Shown: positions 1-12,780, counted from the stretch's first letter. The stretch: DNA of 64,000 bases from Holothuria scabra (GCA_037179385.1 CM074188.1:28809594-28873593); one strand, 5' to 3'. The notes: generated by a model from the letters alone, not told the origin. Translations and numbers: made by a program.

Positions 1-1593
1 TCAATATACATTTGACTTAGTCAAGAGTCGCATTCGAGTAAAATTTATTAGCATGTTTTCAATTCCGTGTTATAGTTTTTCCACAGAAATATGCAAGACC
101 CTTTCATCCATTGGTAGTGATACATTTAATCTGCTAATTTTCCGATCGAATAGCAACTGCTTACATCCCCTTATAAGCCTGAGCAATGTCATTTTACACT
201 GTCTGAGGGGTCCCGATTTTTCAAAAGTTCTATCCTGGCAAAGTTTTAGTTTGAAGTGAATATTTCTATCTAAAGGGTCCTCCCAAATGGCGACTGATTA
301 GATCATCAATAAGCGTAATAAATGCAATTTTTGACTGCCTCAGGTGTACGAGTTTTCAAATTTTCTGGACTCTCCTCGCAAACCAATGGTGCACTCTGCT
401 TAGATTGTTTTCCAGACAGAATTACATTTTTCGGGCCCCAAAAATGAAGTTCCAATACGGCTGCGGAAATAACTTACTCAGGCTTGCGCTGTAACAGCTA
501 CTTGCAACATAGAGCATGATTTCGGATTTGCAATCCTAGGATCCATAGTCCAGTGGAATGAATTGAGGTAATCAGTATTTTAAAAATGTGTTTGAATCTG
601 AGGAAAATCACAAATATTTCGCACCACATTAAAGACAGTTAAACCTAGGAAATGCCATTTCCAGCCATCTGGGAGGTGTTAAAATCCAAACTTTTCTTTG
701 TACGCTCCGCAGCAACCGATTGTGGCGCTACGCTTTGGTAGTAAACTCAAGCCTTCCACAAAAGTATCCCCCATGCCCAAAAGAAAAAAATCACAATGGC
801 TGTTTTGTGACGAACGTACATCGTATCAAATTCGCGTGTCATTAATGGACTCATCGTGCCCCGAACATAATGTGAAGCATCATAATGCATATTCGGAAAC
901 CGTTTTTCACCCCTTTTAATCCCATAACCTTCCATTACTGGTAAGGGTAACTTTCCAGTTAGTCGGAGATAACACTTTTATCGAATCAACCCCGAAACCC
1001 GTAGACGCCTGATTTTCAGTCGCATCGTATAAATGTTTGGGAACACGGCGGATCCCCCCTCCCCAGGTGAAAATCGAATGTGACGAAAATGCTACAAAAT
1101 AACTTTCTAGGTAGTATTTATTCTAAAAGATGAGACATTCGCGGATACCGTGACCCCTGAAACTGGACTCCCTCACTCCCTCTTTCAACAGTTACAATAA
1201 GGACCCGGAAGTTGAAACGTGGGTTGTCCCATCCCCACACCGTTACACTAATGTGGAAGTTTATTCTAGATTTGTCTCATCAAACGGCCACCCTTGGCCA
1301 AGGAGGGGGGGTCGTTGAAAAAGTTTGTGTTACTTTGGGAAAAACTATCCCTGTGATACGCCAATACAAAGCTAGTCTAAGACACACACATTTCTTTCGT
1401 TTTCGGGTTCAAATCTGTGATGCTTTTCTTCATTCCCAACACCCGATAAGAACCTAATTACATGTACTTTAGTTGAGAAAAAACGTATGTTAGTTCGTTA
1501 GATCAGTCTTTTAACGACACACAAACACCAATATGTTTTATAGTGCCAGGGAGTCAACTTGTTTAAAAGTTCAAATTGTAAATTTATTTCCCT
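1..1593. other. Non-coding, no gene recognised
   Basis: All frames are interrupted by frequent stops; the short open frames (at most 81 codons) fit chance expectation and show no recognisable motif. No tRNA, inverted terminal repeat or tandem array was seen before the minisatellite begins near 1594. Confidence 0.6.
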
Positions 1594-3292
1594 AAAACAA
1601 AGACCGAAGACCTAAGACCTATAAAACGAAGACCCAACTAGCTATAAAACGAAGACCTATAAAACGAAGACCCAACTAGCTATAAAACGAAGACCCAACT
1701 AGCTATAAAACGAAGACCCAACTAGCTATAAAACGAAGACCTACACTGTTAAAAATTTCTCTGTAAATTTACATAATTTTTATGGCAAATTTTTTCCAAC
1801 CAAATAATGTTTTTTTTACAGCCAGACTGTAATCATGAAAAAACATTAAGGGTTTGTTTTTTCTTTACAGTTTTTGCATGTAAATTAGTTTACAAAAGTC
1901 TACTGTAAAATCGAATTACAGAATTGTTCTGTTTTGTTTACCTCAATTTTATGTGAATTTACAGCCTACTGTTTTCTTTCCCGACGTTTTAATATTTATT
2001 ATAATATCGCTTTTTTACCTTTCATATGTTATTACGTAACATACACTTCACCATTACGTAGATCAGGTATTTGCTTATCAACGTAATGTGTCGTTACGAA
2101 GTTGCTTTCAATCAAAACACATTGAGGATGCTTTGTTGTCATATTGTTGACAAGTAGACTGCTATCTCTAGGAACTTTGTAATTGGAAAGTCACATTTTT
2201 TGTACAATATAATAATTGTTTTTAAAATAAATACGACAAAGAATGCAAATACATTGGTTGCAAACATTTCCAGACGAGGTAAACAATAAGTTTATCACTT
2301 CCTGATTAAAAAACGCCAAAGAAGATACTATTCAAAGCAACAGCAATCCTTTTGTTAGGAAAATGCCTACAAAATAAGCGCCCCCCATTTATGCAAAATG
2401 AGATTTACGTCATAAAGTGGTAAATTTACAGACTCTTTCAAGTGAATTTGTGAAACGTTTTTAATTTGCTCCGATCAAGTGCATGAGCGCCTGTGGCGAT
2501 GAATTGACATCAGTATACCAATTGTCAGTGCTCTGAAATTAGGGCCTTACAATTTCTTTTTACTTAAAAATATGTGACAAAACACCAGTTGTATGATATT
2601 TATAACTAAGAACGTAATAACTAAGTATGCTTTTATACTAAATGTAAGTTAATTTTCAGATAGGGCCATAAATTTGCCAGAAATGTTTTTTTTTTACACT
2701 GAAACTTCGCAGAACGATGCATGTTATATATTGAAAATTTTCTGGCTATTTCTTATTTGTTTGTTTGTTTGGGCTTATGTTTGTTTCTTTTTCAGCTTAA
2801 AAACAAAATGAATGTTTGTTAAATGACAGTATATTTATTTGAAATCAGAAAAATACAAAATACTGTTAAAATTTCTGTACATTTACAGAAAAAGTTTTAC
2901 AAAGCAGTAAAATTTGGTTAAAAAAGCAGACAGGAATGGTTTTTCAAATAAACAGAAAATACATGTTAAACAACCTTTTTTTATTGTAGCAATATAAAGT
3001 GTCTGTAAAGATACAGAAAATGTCTATTAAAAATAAAATACAAAAAGTTTAAGTTAACAAAAGTCTGTAAATTTACAGAAATTTTTAACAGTGTATAAAA
3101 CGAAGACCCAACTAGCTATAAAACGAAGACCTATAAAACGAAGACCCAACTAGCTATAAAACGAAGACCTATAAAACGAAGACCCAACTAGCTATAAAAC
3201 GAAGACCTATAAAACGAAGACCCAACTAGCTGTAAAACGAAGACCTATAAAACGAAGACACAACTAGCTATAAAACGAAGACCGAAGACCTA
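1594..3292. repeat. Composite minisatellite (23-bp and 15-bp units) interrupted by a transposon
   Basis: Two blocks (1594-1743 and 3094-3292) are built from TATAAAACGAAGACC, with or without an added CAACTAGC, giving alternating 15- and 23-bp units. Both outer edges carry the variant GACCGAAGACCTA, so the array begins and ends similarly. The blocks are nearly identical in unit sequence. They were one array, split by the 1744-3093 element, since joining them at the TA restores the unit phase. Units differ by very few substitutions, which suggests recent homogenisation compared with the diverged surroundings. Confidence 0.9.
1744..3093. mobile_element. Non-autonomous DNA transposon with TA target duplication
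   Basis: The left end reads CACTGTTAAAAATTTC and continues into TGTAAATTTACA; the right end is its reverse complement (ending TTTTTAACAGTG), giving imperfect terminal inverted repeats of about 28 bp. A TA flanks each side (1742-1743 and 3094-3095), and the host repeat unit (GACC-TA-TAAAACG) is restored when the element and one TA are removed. The interior is about 70% AT, has no long open frame, and contains further internal copies of the terminal word (for example near 2863), so it may be a nested or internally duplicated miniature element. The TA duplication fits Tc1/mariner-like or other TA-targeting superfamilies; none can be chosen from the ends alone. Confidence 0.85.
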
Positions 3293-3319
3293 GGTGGGAC
3301 AACTTTAATTGTAAGAATT

Positions 3320-3709
3320 GCTTGCGACGAGTGCCGACATTTTGAAGAAAATTTATTTGTAACGGTAAAAAATGCAAGGCGACTCAGCATGGGGTTGTGA
3401 ACGGATATGCCGGAGAGGAACAACTACGTAACGGTAGCTCCCGTTAATGGATACAACAACCCGAATCACTGCCAGAAGCGAAGGTTTGCCGAAAGGATGC
3501 CGAACAAAAGTTTCGACGAGCGCCGGAAAATTCGTGGTTTCGTTGAACAAAATTTGGAAATCTTTTGTTCTTTAACACTGAGAAATAGGACATTTGGTTT
3601 GTGGAAGACCATTCAACTCCTCATTCCAGACAGTTTCAATTTTCTCAACAAAGTTACTCCTATAGCCCAACCACCGAAAAACCCTATTTCATTATTCTCA
3701 GGCCCGTAG
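3320..3709 (+). other. CpG-rich patch with 100-codon open frame; possible first exon
   Basis: From about 3320 to 3550 the sequence holds roughly 20 CpG dinucleotides, far more than the flanks, and contains an ATG at 3407 opening a 100-codon frame. Its first 45 or so residues are polar and basic (MPERNNYVTVAPVNGYNN, later a run rich in Lys/Arg), and look less like random AT-rich translation than the rest. No domain is recognised and no strong GT donor follows the basic stretch, so an exon boundary cannot be placed. It could be the 5' exon of a plus-strand gene, a relic inside a repeat, or chance. The frame beyond about 3550 looks non-coding. Confidence 0.2.
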
Positions 3710-6455
3710 CCAGTCCGTGTGGAGGGGTGGGTCTTTTTTCCAAGATGTGGACCTTTTTCCAAATACGGAGGCGACTGGCGCGTGCCGTAAACATGCAGTT
3801 GCTAGGGGTCCGGGATGCTTCCCCGGAAAAGTTTGAAATCGGCAGATCTCCTGCAATCTGGAGCATTTTAGAGGACTTTTGAGCACAACAGAAGTCCCTT
3901 TTCCCCAGGAATTCCATAAAGTACACCACTTTATAAGAAGTGAACGGAAATTCGTCCTCAATATGTCAAGATAAAAAATATTTAAAAGGCTGACCCTCCA
4001 ATACCTGGTGTATGTATAGTTTTGAATTACTCTGCACCTTTTGATTTTGATGTCAATGGAAGATCATTCAACAAATGAGAATTTGGCTTTCTATCAACCA
4101 AAATGTACTTAGGTGATCAGTCTCTGTCATTAGGACAAAACAGAGACACTGGGTAACTGGTCGCGGGGTTAAATCATTCCCACTACCATGCATGGACTTA
4201 GCATTGAAATGCTTAGGAATAGCTATTTTTCTTTATTTTGATGTTGCGCCTGAGTAAAGAATCTGACAAACAGTAACAAGAGAGAACAGAATTACTTCTT
4301 ATCGATTCAGTATTGTGTTACTTAAGAATTAGTCACACACAGAAGAACAACAGCTTTCACCGTTATAGACCTACTCCAATAAATCGTAAATGGGTGTTTT
4401 ACAGTTTACTGAAAATGAACTAAAGCGCGCGTTCTGAAAGAGACAAAATATATGCATTATTACTGGCTTCACAGTTTACATGATGTAATTTTTTTTTTTT
4501 TGTTTATTGATTTTCCTCATTGGTGGGTGGAGGGGGGGGGGGTACAGCCAGTGGAAGAGGAAGGGAATTCAGTCAGAGAGAGCAAGACTGGCCTGAAGGG
4601 GCGTTTAAAAGTTTGTAGGGCAAAAATATTTGGTCAGAGGGGGCGAGGAATAGGATGAAGGGGCGCTTTTGTGTTGGTAGATACATATGTCTCAATACGG
4701 TAAAAAGAGTAAAAAGGGCGCTGACAGGCAATTTGAATCCGTCTAGGGGGCGACTGCCCCCTCTGACTATATGGAGTCTCCGCCACATGGGCACAGCGGC
4801 CCGCACGGGTGGGGTCACGGCCGCGTTCCCCCGCATGGCTACCGGCCTGCCATGACGGTTCTCTAAAACAAAGTTCAGCCCCAATTCTCGAACATCTGAG
4901 GGTACTCCAATGGGAACGGGTCACACGAAGCACACCGTCCCTTTGTCGATACCTAATTAGTTACCTCCTAAACCGACGTTTACGCACCGATTGCGTAGCT
5001 GTCTTCATGGTCGCGCTAATTTGACCACGTGTCAGATCATAACAGTCGATACATTCACTCATGCAGCATTATCAACCGGTTGTTTTTTGCTTGTCTAATA
5101 ATAAAGCATATATACTTCCTTCCCGAATAGCGATACATACAAACATTAGTTTGTTGCCAAATTACATTTTCATTCTCTTAATAAATGTAGATGTTCATCA
5201 TATGCACCGTTTGTGTGTGTTTAGTTACATATGTTTATCTTCTTTTCTGACTTTAAGCTTCATGAATTCAGTTTTGAAACTTTTCATATGCAGTCCGTTA
5301 AAAGGGCAGCGAAAATCATTTCAAGGCTTTTTTTTTTTTTTTTTTTTTTTGAGCTTTTAAGTTCTCGTCTGCCAAGTGAATAGATGAACCTTTTAAGTGT
5401 ACACATTTCTGTTTTTTCATCTCCTGGTGCTCCTTATTTTGTGTCTTCACCAACAAAGCAGTTTATTTCTTTAGCTAGCGAAAAATGGTGGCTAACAAAG
5501 GAAGCATCACATGATGTAAGATGTAGCCAAACTTTTTTGTTCACCAATGATACTTTTGGTAGGGCAGAACACATTCATGAATAAGAATATAAGATTGATC
5601 AATAAATTGCTCTACCTTAGAAGGGGATGGTGGAGGAGCTACCCGTTGTGTAGCAATAAACTGTATTGGACACACATATTATAATTTCTTTATTTACTAA
5701 AGCCCCTGGGCCCAGGGGGGGGGGGCTTTGGCTCCGACCCGGCCAAACTGTGGACTGGTGAAAGTATGCTTCTGCCCCCATCCAAGAATAAAAACTTATT
5801 TGTTACTTCGGCGTGTAGTATCTTTAAACTTTCCAATAATATTTCGTACTATTGTTTGCATCAAATTGCATACACCTTCATTTTCCTCAAGATTTTTACA
5901 AAAGAGAGTTTGGACATCCCCTCCACTTAAGCCCCCAGGGCGTCACACACTAGAACAGCTTCCTGCGACTATAGTTTTGCCCTATTTTAGAATGCACTCT
6001 GGTCCGTACGTACGATAGTCCGTCAGTGGTAATAGTTAAAAGCCATTCCCTATTGATCTTGGTAGCCAACGACCTTTCAGAGTCTACGGCATAAGAAAAA
6101 GCTAGTAGTCAGTATTAAAATGCGGCTTCCTGACGGTAGGTTTATTGCAAGGTTTCAGCGCTAGGGTTCTGTCAAATGCCAAGTTTTTATATTATCATAT
6201 GTATTGGTCATATGAATTAATCCTATAGTCCTATAGTTCAGTAATTGTGCCCCCTCCTAGGAAAGTTTTTTGACCATCGATACCCCCTCCCCTGCTCAAA
6301 AACCCTTGCTATGCCACTGATCTGTATGGACGTTTCTTTAATCATGGCGCCTCTCTTTTCGTGTATGCGTTCAAATTCATTGCAAATAATTTGCAAAGGT
6401 GTACGGTAAGATATAAGAATATCTGACTTAACGGCTCACCAACACTAATGTGTTA
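3710..6455. other. Non-coding, homopolymer-rich, no gene recognised
   Basis: Contains G- and T-homopolymers (near 4490, 4534, 5329, 5717) and short GC-rich patches such as 4740-4860 whose open frames on both strands are shadows of base composition. Sequence reading GGCCCGTAGCCAG near 3702 and TGCTATGCCACTG ending near 6320 resemble single ends of the local hAT-type miniature elements, but no partner end with a matching duplication was found. Confidence 0.5.
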
Positions 6456-6771
6456 CATAGACGTAGGAAGCGGGGGCTGGGGTTTTAAACCCCCAGTAAA
6501 AAATGTGGGGTCTGAAGTATGCTTCCGCTCCCCAAGATCCAACACCCAAAAACCCGTTTTTGTCTCTTCTTCAAAAAATGTCTAAAATTTGCAGTAATTT
6601 TCCTTAAAATTTGTCCAAGATGTTGCACCAAATTGCATCTGAAGTCTCTTAAATACCCCAAAAAATGCCAAATGAGAGGGATATACCCCCTCCCCTTAGA
6701 CCCCTCCTTAAGGCCGGCGATCCGAAACGAGGTAGAGCATCCCCAGTCTGGAAAAGCTTCCTACGCCTATG
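6456..6771. mobile_element. hAT-type miniature element with perfect 8-bp duplication
   Basis: The left end begins CATAGACGTAGGAAGC and continues into a G-rich stretch and CTGGGG; the right end is GCTTCCTACGCCTATG, its near-exact inverse. Identical ATGTGTTA octamers flank it at 6448-6455 and 6772-6779. CA...TG ends with an 8-bp duplication are characteristic of hAT transposons. At 316 bp it has no coding capacity. Stray ends of the same family occur near 11785 and 43079, showing the family is dispersed in this genome. Confidence 0.9.
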
Positions 6772-6779
6772 ATGTGTTA

Positions 6780-8212
6780 TATCGTGTAAACCATGCAAAG
6801 ACGAGAGTGTAAACACGGTTTCAGACACGGTTAAAGTTCGGCTTTGTTCTGGCCCGTGACGAGTTTTACCATATGATTCTTGTACATTTAAATGGAAGTT
6901 CTACCCTCATGCATGGAGCGAGCCATACTTAACATGCCTAACGTGCGAGCCAATCAGAAAGCCAACGTTACAAAATTTGCGTCAAAGGGTTTAAGGTTAC
7001 ACAAAGTTTAGATATGTTGGAGATGTACTTTTTCTAAGCATTCTGGTGATATTTGCATTAAAAGATGATGTGTGGTTGTCATGATACGAGCAAGTAAACT
7101 AATCACATTATCAACAAAGAGTGAACTGGAAGCAAGCACATCTTCTATCTGTATTTTGTTTACCTTTAAATTTTACATCCATACTTTTTTCTGAACATTG
7201 TTTTCTTTAAACTTTACGGACATATTTTCTCCTCAACAACCATTTCTTTTCAAAATGTGATTGCATAAGTGACATGAGAATTTTACAAAGTTTGATTAGC
7301 CACAGGGAGGTCATGTTCCTATTATCTTCATCTCTGCTGTCATGCTAAGCTCACTTTGGGACACAAATCTAGTAAATTCATTCGGATATATTTTGAGAAA
7401 TAATATGTCCAATTTGGAATGAAAATTTCATCACACTGCCTACATTTGGTTCCTCTTTTACTTATGAAAATTGAACTTTTTCTTAAACTTCCCCTTTAAC
7501 ATAGTTCCATGCAAGTGCTGTGTTCCAAACATCTGGTATTTACATCCTAAACATTGTGCTGACCTTGACGGTAATACATACATTTTTGCAACAGTCTGAC
7601 TGTTTGTCATATTGTCATAGCGACCTCATTTCACTCTCTCCGATACACTCATTCTCTTCGCTTTACTTCTATCGCTTTTCGTCGCGGCGAGTATTGGATT
7701 TGTCCTTTCTCCTATAGCATGTCACACTTTTCTTCGAAATTTATGTCTGCAGTGTAGACTATCAATTACCGGGGTTATTTCGCCGGCCGATCGTATTACT
7801 ACGGCATTACTTTAACCGGGCGGTTGCCTCACTACGGGGTAGCTTCGCCGCCCAGCGAGACTACTCTGCTACACCGGCATGGCGGTTACCCGTGTTTCAA
7901 AGTGGGGATAAAGTTGGTGTCACTATCAAAGCGGAGGGCCACGGTCGGTTGGCAAGGAGAGTAGAAAGAAAATTTTGGCCAAAATTCTGCCTGAGATCAC
8001 CGAAAATGTCCCTTTCCGGGTTATCTAACGTGTAATCAAAGCAACAGTCAGAAGTGTATTTCATGAACAAATGGAAAGGTGAAAAGGCCTTTCGTAAACA
8101 TTGTATAAAAGCAAGGAGGTGTTAGGACCTCCCTGATAAAAGTAAAAGTTGTCTGATTGCCTTAAAGGGGGGGGGATACGTTTCTGAATAGAGTGGAAAG
8201 AAAATCATTGAG
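6780..8212. other. Non-coding, no gene recognised
   Basis: AT-rich sequence without recognisable coding or structural RNA. A GC-richer stretch at 7770-7940 has CCGG-rich words but no long open frame or repeat partner. Confidence 0.5.
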
Positions 8213-8928
8213 CAGTGTCGTAGCTAGAGTTAGTACCGGGGTGGGGGACAGGCACCCAAAATTTCCGAATTTATTTTTGATTGTAATTGTCATTTCTCTG
8301 GTGATGTGCTTCGCGCGACACGCCGCCCGAAGCAAAAGTTTTGAAAATGTAGAGCTTGTATTGGAGAAAATTTTGGATTCTGGGTTGCCTGTAGAATGAA
8401 ATGTGAAAAAGTCGGGAAAACTGAAGGATCTGTATTTCTTATTTGCAAGTCTGAGATTGCACAGCTACCAAAGATCGTTGTTGCTACACAGTGTTATCTG
8501 AGACCTACATTTAGGCTGTACGACGACATTTGAAGAGTCAAGAGCTTACATTAGATAAAATTTTGGAATTTATTGATAGGAAATTCATGAAAATAGCCCT
8601 GTACTACTGAATGATCTGGTGAATTTTGTCATTTTCATAGTTCGGAAAAGTTAACCAAACTGATATATGCAGGAACACGACTGCACGTAGTAACTGAAAA
8701 TTTCTGCGCGCGAAGCGGGTGAAAAACTTGTAGAAAACTTGTGCATATTTCAAACAAATAATTGCAAAAATGGAGATTTCATTGGAGAAAATGAAGAATT
8801 TCATGAAACATGAGTTGGGAAAACCACGCTGTAGTTAACTAATGTCACAAATGGCAAATTTCCGATAAATTGTCCCTTTTAAGAGCCAGGAGGGCAATCA
8901 TCCCCTGCCCCTTGTAGCTGCGCCACTG
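8213..8928. mobile_element. Probable hAT-type miniature element
   Basis: The left end CAGTGTCGTAGCTAG and the right end GTAGCTGCGCCACTG are inverse copies, each followed inward by a G- or C-rich run. The flanking octamers TCATTGAG and TTATTCAG match at 6 of 8 positions, consistent with an aged 8-bp duplication. The interior holds the dispersed word family (GAGCTTGTATTGGAGAAAAT and neighbours) that recurs at 10.6, 11.25 and 14.9 kb and, reversed, at 21.7 kb, so these are relatives of one family. The 68-codon frame at 8193-8399 is not supported as a gene. Confidence 0.65.
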
Positions 8929-10009
8929 TTATTCAGGGTCATTTATTTCTTTATATTATATATCTTCCATTCCCATAGTACTTTTTAGTTTTTCAGTTCA
9001 AGGCGTGTCGGTGCATATCAGAGCATTTAAACTTTCTTGTCGACACTCCTCGGTCTCTTATAGTTGTTTAATAAATAGATATTTTGTGGGCACTGTTCAT
9101 AATCACGTCTCTATTAGTATTCTTAATATAGGCCTGAATATTAAGTACTTGTTTATAATCACCTTTTCCTGAATTAAAGTATTCTCAATGATGGGCTAAC
9201 TATTTAGTAATTGTTTATGGTCATCAGTCATTTTCTGAATTAAATAACTCTTATATTTTTAAATGAGTCTGAGAGAAAGTCGATAAAACTGAACGGAAGT
9301 AACAAATAAAAAGTAAAAATCGCTGTATGAAGCGCGGGAGCTAAAACTGCGGTATAATAAAGCTCATCTGGAGTAGCAGAAACAAAATAAAATATTTCAT
9401 AAAAAACGTTACGGTGCGTCGGGCAATTAATAAATAGTCTTTTACAATTCTGATGGTATTTAAACATTATATATTCTTTCACTGCATGTTAAAATCAGCT
9501 TATCAGAAAGTGTATGTAAGGAAAGGATACCTTATTTACCTTCTATTTCAAGCAGCGAAATAAACTTATGGATGATCCTTTCAAAGGTGATAGGCGATTG
9601 AGGATACTGGTGCATAGCTGTAACATGTTCATGTTTTAGTTACTCCATGGGAGGGTGTACAGAACTCTCAAGCCACAGTTAAACGTTTCCTTCTTTTTTT
9701 AGAGAAATGGTTTTATGTTACATTTTAAAGAGTGGATTTTGGTAATTTTTTTTGTTTTCCGTTTTATTAAAAAATATCATTTAGCATACTTAACTTTTTA
9801 ACGTAGTTTCCAAACCTAAGGTTTGTTTTCATGGGAGGATATAGTGTACAGCATGTCCCATCAAATTTTATGGGGGATATATCGCAGGATTGCCGCCCTT
9901 GGTTGCCGGTTTTAAGATTAATGACACAAAAAATTTAATGTACATTAATTATCTAATTTAGAACGATACCTCATCATACACTTTTTGCAGGCATAAGATT
10001 AAGTTGTGC
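8929..10009. other. Non-coding, no gene recognised
   Basis: AT-rich sequence. An 80-codon minus-strand frame at 9240-9482 is rich in Phe, Tyr and Ile as expected of random AT-rich translation and has no recognisable motif. Confidence 0.5.
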
Positions 10010-11651
10010 CTGGTGGTGTAGCTAGTCATATTTTTCCAGGGGGGATTTTTCGATTTTTAAAGAGTGAATATCTCTGTACTTGGGACTTATTTGTGGCGAA
10101 TTTGATGGAATGTTTTAGTATGTAAGACCATCAATCTAGGCGCGAGCCATCGCACCAATAGCAGAAAGTTGCCAGTTTCAGAATCTTCATTGAGACAGTT
10201 GAATTCCACAACAAAACCCATCTTCAAATTTCATTTCATTTCATTCATTTCGTTACTTTGGTTTTGCACCAAATTTGATAGTTATTGGTACAATACACAG
10301 AAATAAAAGTAGAATATTACATGAAATCAAAATATTGTGAAAGGGAGCACTCTAAAATAGCCATAGGTTTGCCGAGTAAAGTGCTCCCAAGAAAAAGGAA
10401 AGAAACAAAAATGAACTTAGATAGTACAAACTAAAAAAATACATGAAGGCAGGAGATAACAAGACAAAGAGAAAACACATTGAGGTGACGAGGCGTTCCG
10501 TCGTCCGAATTTGTAAAATACTGTAGAGTTTTGCTGCCATCTGTCTACATGTAAAAGTCGACATAGGTCTACTTGGAAAAACGTGACAATCCTAGTACGA
10601 GAAATTATTCCAGCTGGAATTTAGATGTTCCAACTATCTTTGGGCCCTTTTACTCATTTTTAAATATGGAGCTTGTATAGCAAGAAATAGTTTAGATCCA
10701 GGGTTTCCTGTTAGGAAATTTGAATATTTGGGGATTATCTTTTCCTATTAGCATATATCTGAGATAGCATGTCGACTGAAGACCGTTGTTGTTACATAAT
10801 TTTTTCTAAGGAGCGCGGACTGAGGCTTATCGGTGACATTCAAAAAAGCTCCCCCTTGTATGCCTTCTGTAGCTACGTCACTGCTCTGGAACGTTGAATA
10901 TTGATAACATTTTGACACTTCATTAACTAAAGAATCCATCTACACAGACTATCCAGCTGACAGGGTTGAAAGCTATCTGAAAAGTGGTAGGTGTGTATGA
11001 GAGCATTTGAGAATGGTAGGCTAATGGTTCCCTACCTTGAATATGAAGTCTTGCTGGAAAGACTATCTTCAGTTGGCGTGGAGCGTACAGAAAGTTTTGA
11101 AAAATCTAGACCACTTAGTCAGTCGAAAATGGCATGTTTATTAATAGCTTTTAAGTAATAGCTAAGTTTTCCGATTTTTCTTTCAAGTGTGAACACCACT
11201 GTATCACTCGCGCCCCGAAATTTTTGTCCCTTTTAAACAAATATACGTAGATATGGAGCTTGTGTTGCAGAAAGCTTCGGATTCTGGGTTTCCTTGTAAG
11301 GAAATTTAAAGAATTTACTCTTACTGAAGAATCTGCACTTCCTTAATATTTTGGTGGCCAATGATGCCCACGAACTGACATTCTCCGATGACATTTCAAA
11401 ATTTTCCTCAACTTTGGTGCCCTTTTAGACAATTTTTTTCAAAACGAAGAGCTTTCGTTGTAGAAAATTTTGGAATTCTATGAAAAACATTGTAGAAACT
11501 AGCAATATAGCAACCGATGTCTTTTGACGATGTGGTGTCACATATGGTAAATATCCAATTTTTTTTTATCATTTCCAGAGCTCAGAAAAGTTGACCAAAC
11601 TATTTATGAGCGAGAACTAATGCATCCCATATTGAATTTTGCTGCGCGCGC

Positions 11652-11682
<31 letters not shown>

Positions 11683-11790
11683 GAGATTTGGGAAATAGAG
11701 GGGCTGAAGGCATGTTTTCGCCCCTCTTCCTTTTTTCACCAGGGGCTGTCACCCTTTCAGCCCCCCCCCCCGCCTCCTACGCCTATGCAA
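10010..11790. repeat. Cluster of diverged copies of the 8.2-kb repeat family
   Basis: The words GGAGCTTGTAT or GTGTTGCAG, GGATTCTGGGTTTCC and AAGGAAATTT recur in order near 10664 and 11251, matching the element at 8213-8928. A start-like GGTGGTGTAGCTAG (about 10012) and an end-like TGTAGCTACGTCACTG (to about 10882) could be the ends of one copy, but the flanks show no octamer duplication. A second right-hand end CTCCTACGCCTATG lies at 11771-11785. These appear to be several truncated or nested hAT-type miniature elements. Confidence 0.5.
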
Positions 11791-12529
11791 TTTTAACGTT
11801 AAGCCTTGCGAGTAGATCCGCAACAGCCTTCTAAAACGATGGCGCTTCATCAAAAATCAGTAAAGACCCCTTAATGCTATTCATATTGTGTTCGGCTCGC
11901 TCGTATCATAGAAGACAAAGCTTAAAGGTATTGTGACACCAAAATGACAAAGTGAGGTATTTGATGTAAAAGGCATTAAAATCCAAGAAAATTGCCGAAA
12001 TTCCCATCATAATCGGTTAAAAATCTGCCATTTTACAGGTTTATTTCTGATTTGCACTTAATCATGCATAAATATGAGCTCAATGTGTTAATCTTGCGAT
12101 GTCATGGGATGGACATCCCATATATGGCTAACGTTATTCTTTGTTTTTGTAATCTTCATTTCAAGGGCAGTTGTAACATTAGTGTTTCCTAAAGGTTTAT
12201 TTTGAAAGTTATTGTGTCCTTGAAAATCATCAGTATCAATCAACAAACTATAAGCTCTCTGATGAGTAATTAAGAGATAATTAATGTAGGATTAAAAATA
12301 CTACTGTGCAACACTCAACAACACTATCTTTGCTTAACCGACAAGTTGCTTCAGAAACATTCAAATTTTGAAGGGATGTATCTTGAGAACGGTAACAGAT
12401 ATTGACATAATTTCAACGGATTCTTCTTTAGGAGACCTTGGTCCTTAACTTCCAAGTAAATTCAGTGTTTTTTGCTGACATGTCACACTACCTTTAATAC
12501 AGGGCTAATGCATTATGCTTTCTTATTCA
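11791..12529. other. Non-coding, no gene recognised
   Basis: AT-rich sequence without open frames above chance length, tandem units or paired inverted ends. Confidence 0.5.
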
Positions 12530-12535
12530 AGTTAT

Positions 12536-12780
12536 TTAATAAGTTAGATTGTGATTCACGATCCAGTTTTCAAATCACTGGCTTAAGTCAGACAGATCAC
12601 GGCCTTATTTCCAGTTGTGGCTCACTTGCATGTTTACCCAACGCCATTACCTATGCTAAACACTAAACACAATGACAGTTTCAATTTTTAAAGTCTTCGG
12701 TATGATCCAAACAGAACTTGAAATCAAGACCTCGCGGCTGCAAGTTGGATGCACTAACCACCTGACCATGCAGTAGGTTC
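12536..12780 (-). mobile_element. tRNA-derived SINE, family A, minus strand
   Basis: Read on the minus strand it starts with a degraded tRNA-like head (GGTGGTTAGTGCATCC, then a diverged B-box region) and continues through the family body: a short A-rich link, CTCAGCATA-like word, then a tail resembling GGCCGTGGCC..GAAACTGG. It matches copies at 20.2, 29.9 and 44.2 kb in order of these words. It is heavily mutated, so probably old. Confidence 0.65.

Noticed and set aside
4573..4933. Two overlapping minus frames of 99-103 codons
   Set aside because: They lie in a GC-rich patch with an equally open plus strand; no domain, no splice context.
10010..10882. Complete hAT-type element with GGTGGTGTAGC and GCTACGTCACTG ends
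   Set aside because: The flanking octamers do not match, so the two ends may belong to different copies.
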